Below are positions 62,745-64,000 of a stretch of DNA of 64,000 bases, one piece after another (within the stretch, counting starts at the first letter, position 1; every line of letters begins with the position of its first letter). The position numbers and the translations under genes were made by a program. The notes beneath the pieces were generated by a model. That model made no database searches. It had not been told where the DNA came from and saw nothing but the letters and a program-made list of their open reading frames with translations. Source of the DNA: Hemibagrus wyckioides (taxonomy: Eukaryota; Chordata; Actinopteri; Siluriformes; Bagridae); contig NC_080727.1 of the NCBI RefSeq assembly GCF_019097595.1, positions 4,070,501 to 4,134,500 on the forward strand, read 5' to 3'.

Positions 62745-63996
62745 TACACTATATTGCCAAAAGTATTCGCTCACCTGCCTTGACTCGCATATGAACTTAA
62801 GTGACATCCCATTCCTAATCCATAGGGTTCAATATGACGTCGGTCCACCCTTTGCAGCTATAACAGCTTCAACTCTTCTGGGAAGGCTGTCCACAAGGTT
62901 TAGGAGTGTGTTTATGGGAATTTTTGACCATTCTTCCAGAAGCGCATTTGTGAGGTCACACACTGATGTTGGACGAGAAGGCCTGGCTCTCAGTCTCCGC
63001 TCTAATTCATCCCAAAGGTGTTCTATCGGGTTGAGGTCAGGACTCTGTGCAGGCCAGTCAAGTTCCTCCACACCAGACTCTGTCATCCATGTCTTTATGG
63101 ACCTTGCTTTGGTCACTGGTGCACAGTCATGTTGGAAGAGGAAGGGGCCAGCTCCAAACTGTTCCCACAAAGTTGGGAGCATGGAATTGTCCAAAATGTC
63201 TTGGTATGCTGAAGCATTCAGAGTTCCTTTCACTGGAACTAAGGGGCCAAGCCCAGCTCCTGAAAAACAACCCCACACCATAATCCCCCCTCCACCAAAC
63301 TTTACACTTGGCACAATGCAGTCAGACAAGTACCGTTCTCCTGGCAACCGCCAAACCCAGACTCGTCCATCAGATTGCCAGATGGAGAAGCGCGATTCGT
63401 CACTCCAGAGAACGCGTCTCCACCGCTCTAGAGTCCAGTGGCGGCGTGCTTTACACCACTGCATCCGACGCTTTGCATTGCACTTGGTGATGTATGGCTT
63501 GGATGCAGCTGCTCGGCCATGGAAACCCATTCCATGAAGCTCTCTGCGCACTGTTCTTGAGCTAAACTGAAGGCCACATGAAGTTTGGAGGTCTGTAGCG
63601 ATTGACTCTGCAGAAAGTTGGCGACCTCTTCGCACTATGCGCCTCAGCATCCGCTGACCCCGCTCCGTCAGTTTACGTGGCCTACCACTTCGTGGCTGAG
63701 TTGCTGTCGTTCCCAAACACTTCCACGTTCTTATAATACAGCTGACAGTTGACTGTGGAATATTTAGGAGCGAGGAAATTTCACGACTGGATTTGTTGCA
63801 CAGGTGGCATCCTATCACAGTTCCACGCTGGAATTCACTGAGCTCCTGAGAGCGACCCATTCTTTCACAAATGTTTGTAAAAACAGTCTGCATGCCTAGG
63901 TGTTTGATTTTATACACCTGTGGCCATGGAAGTGATTGGAACACCTGATTCTGATTATTTGGATGGGTGAGCGAATACTTTTGGCAATATAGTGTA
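62745..63996 (-). mobile_element. Complete Tc1/mariner transposon
   Basis: Inverted terminal repeats of 29 bases match perfectly: left arm 62747-62775 (starts CACTATATTGCC) and right arm 63966-63994. Both are flanked by TA (62745-62746 and 63995-63996), the Tc1 target duplication. The element is about 1.25 kb and contains one transposase gene on the - strand. It lies about 500 bases from a candidate exon on the same strand. Confidence 0.95.
62829..63860 (-). CDS. Tc1-like transposase, open reading frame intact
   Basis: An uninterrupted 343-residue frame from the ATG at 63860 ([13 protein letters not shown]); the frame stays open upstream to 63944, but the internal start gives the usual Tc1 length of about 340. 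The N-terminal third is the paired-like double helix-turn-helix DNA-binding region with a GRPRKL linker. The catalytic core carries WSDESRF (first Asp), FQHDCAP (second Asp) and [14 protein letters not shown] (final Glu), the DD34E arrangement of Tc1 transposases. It ends [11 protein letters not shown], a typical Tc1 tail. The enzyme cuts and pastes its own element at TA. The lack of stops or frameshifts, together with perfect terminal repeats, suggests recent insertion. Activity is not established, since missense changes cannot be judged here. Confidence 0.95.
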   Translation of the reverse strand: MGRSQELSEFQRGTVIGCHLCNKSSREISSLLNIPQSTVSCIIRTWKCLGTTATQPRSGRPRKLTERGQRMLRRIVRRGRQLSAESIATDLQTSCGLQFSSRTVRRELHGMGFHGRAAASKPYITKCNAKRRMQWCKARRHWTLERWRRVLWSDESRFSIWQSDGRVWVWRLPGERYLSDCIVPSVKFGGGGIMVWGCFSGAGLGPLVPVKGTLNASAYQDILDNSMLPTLWEQFGAGPFLFQHDCAPVTKARSIKTWMTESGVEELDWPAQSPDLNPIEHLWDELERRLRARPSRPTSVCDLTNALLEEWSKIPINTLLNLVDSLPRRVEAVIAAKGGPTSY

Positions 63997-64000
63997 TTTC

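Noticed and set aside
62737..63537. 266-residue open frame on the + strand
   Set aside because: Antisense shadow of the Tc1 transposase.

Overview
This window is nuclear DNA from a ray-finned fish. It holds spliced vertebrate genes with GT-AG introns, many Tc1/mariner, pogo-like and hAT-like elements, tRNA-derived SINEs, and long CT, GT and AT microsatellites. The repeat mix resembles otophysan fish such as catfishes, but that is a guess. There are no bacterial operons, CRISPR arrays, rRNA or tRNA genes.

Two genes can be reconstructed exon by exon. Stomatin (stom) lies on the + strand, with seven coding exons between 26631 and 35778 that join in frame to 284 residues. Gelsolin (gsn, cytoplasmic form) lies on the - strand, with fifteen coding exons between 49185 and 38331 that join in frame to 729 residues. 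A non-coding first exon and a TATA-type promoter sit near 54.65-54.81 kb. The two genes are tail to tail, as I recall for STOM and GSN in human, so the linkage looks like conserved vertebrate synteny. Stomatin is a membrane scaffold that interacts with cortical actin, and gelsolin severs and caps actin filaments. Their neighbourhood is not evidence of a joint pathway.

Layout. 1-26.2 kb: no supported exons; scattered transposon remnants, a degenerate CACATGTGA-rich repeat block (12.7-13.3 kb), and several moderately GC-rich, homeobox-motif-bearing blocks that look like possible conserved regulatory DNA. 26.2-36.1 kb: stom, with a strong CTCF-like motif upstream. 36.1-38.3 kb: the gap between the two 3' ends. 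38.3-54.8 kb: gsn, with a pogo-like element, a deleted Tc1 copy and a SINE in its introns. 54.8-62.7 kb: mostly non-coding, with a deleted Tc1 copy abutting a large AT palindrome and two weak candidate exons on the - strand. 62.75-64.0 kb: a complete Tc1-like transposon with an open transposase gene, perfect terminal repeats and TA target duplication.

I found no convincing undescribed biological system. The observations most worth a second look are the convergent CTCF-like motifs flanking stom, the microsatellites that abut three stom 3' splice sites, the apparently intact Tc1 element beside a family of internally deleted Tc1 relatives, and an unclassified two-copy repeat.
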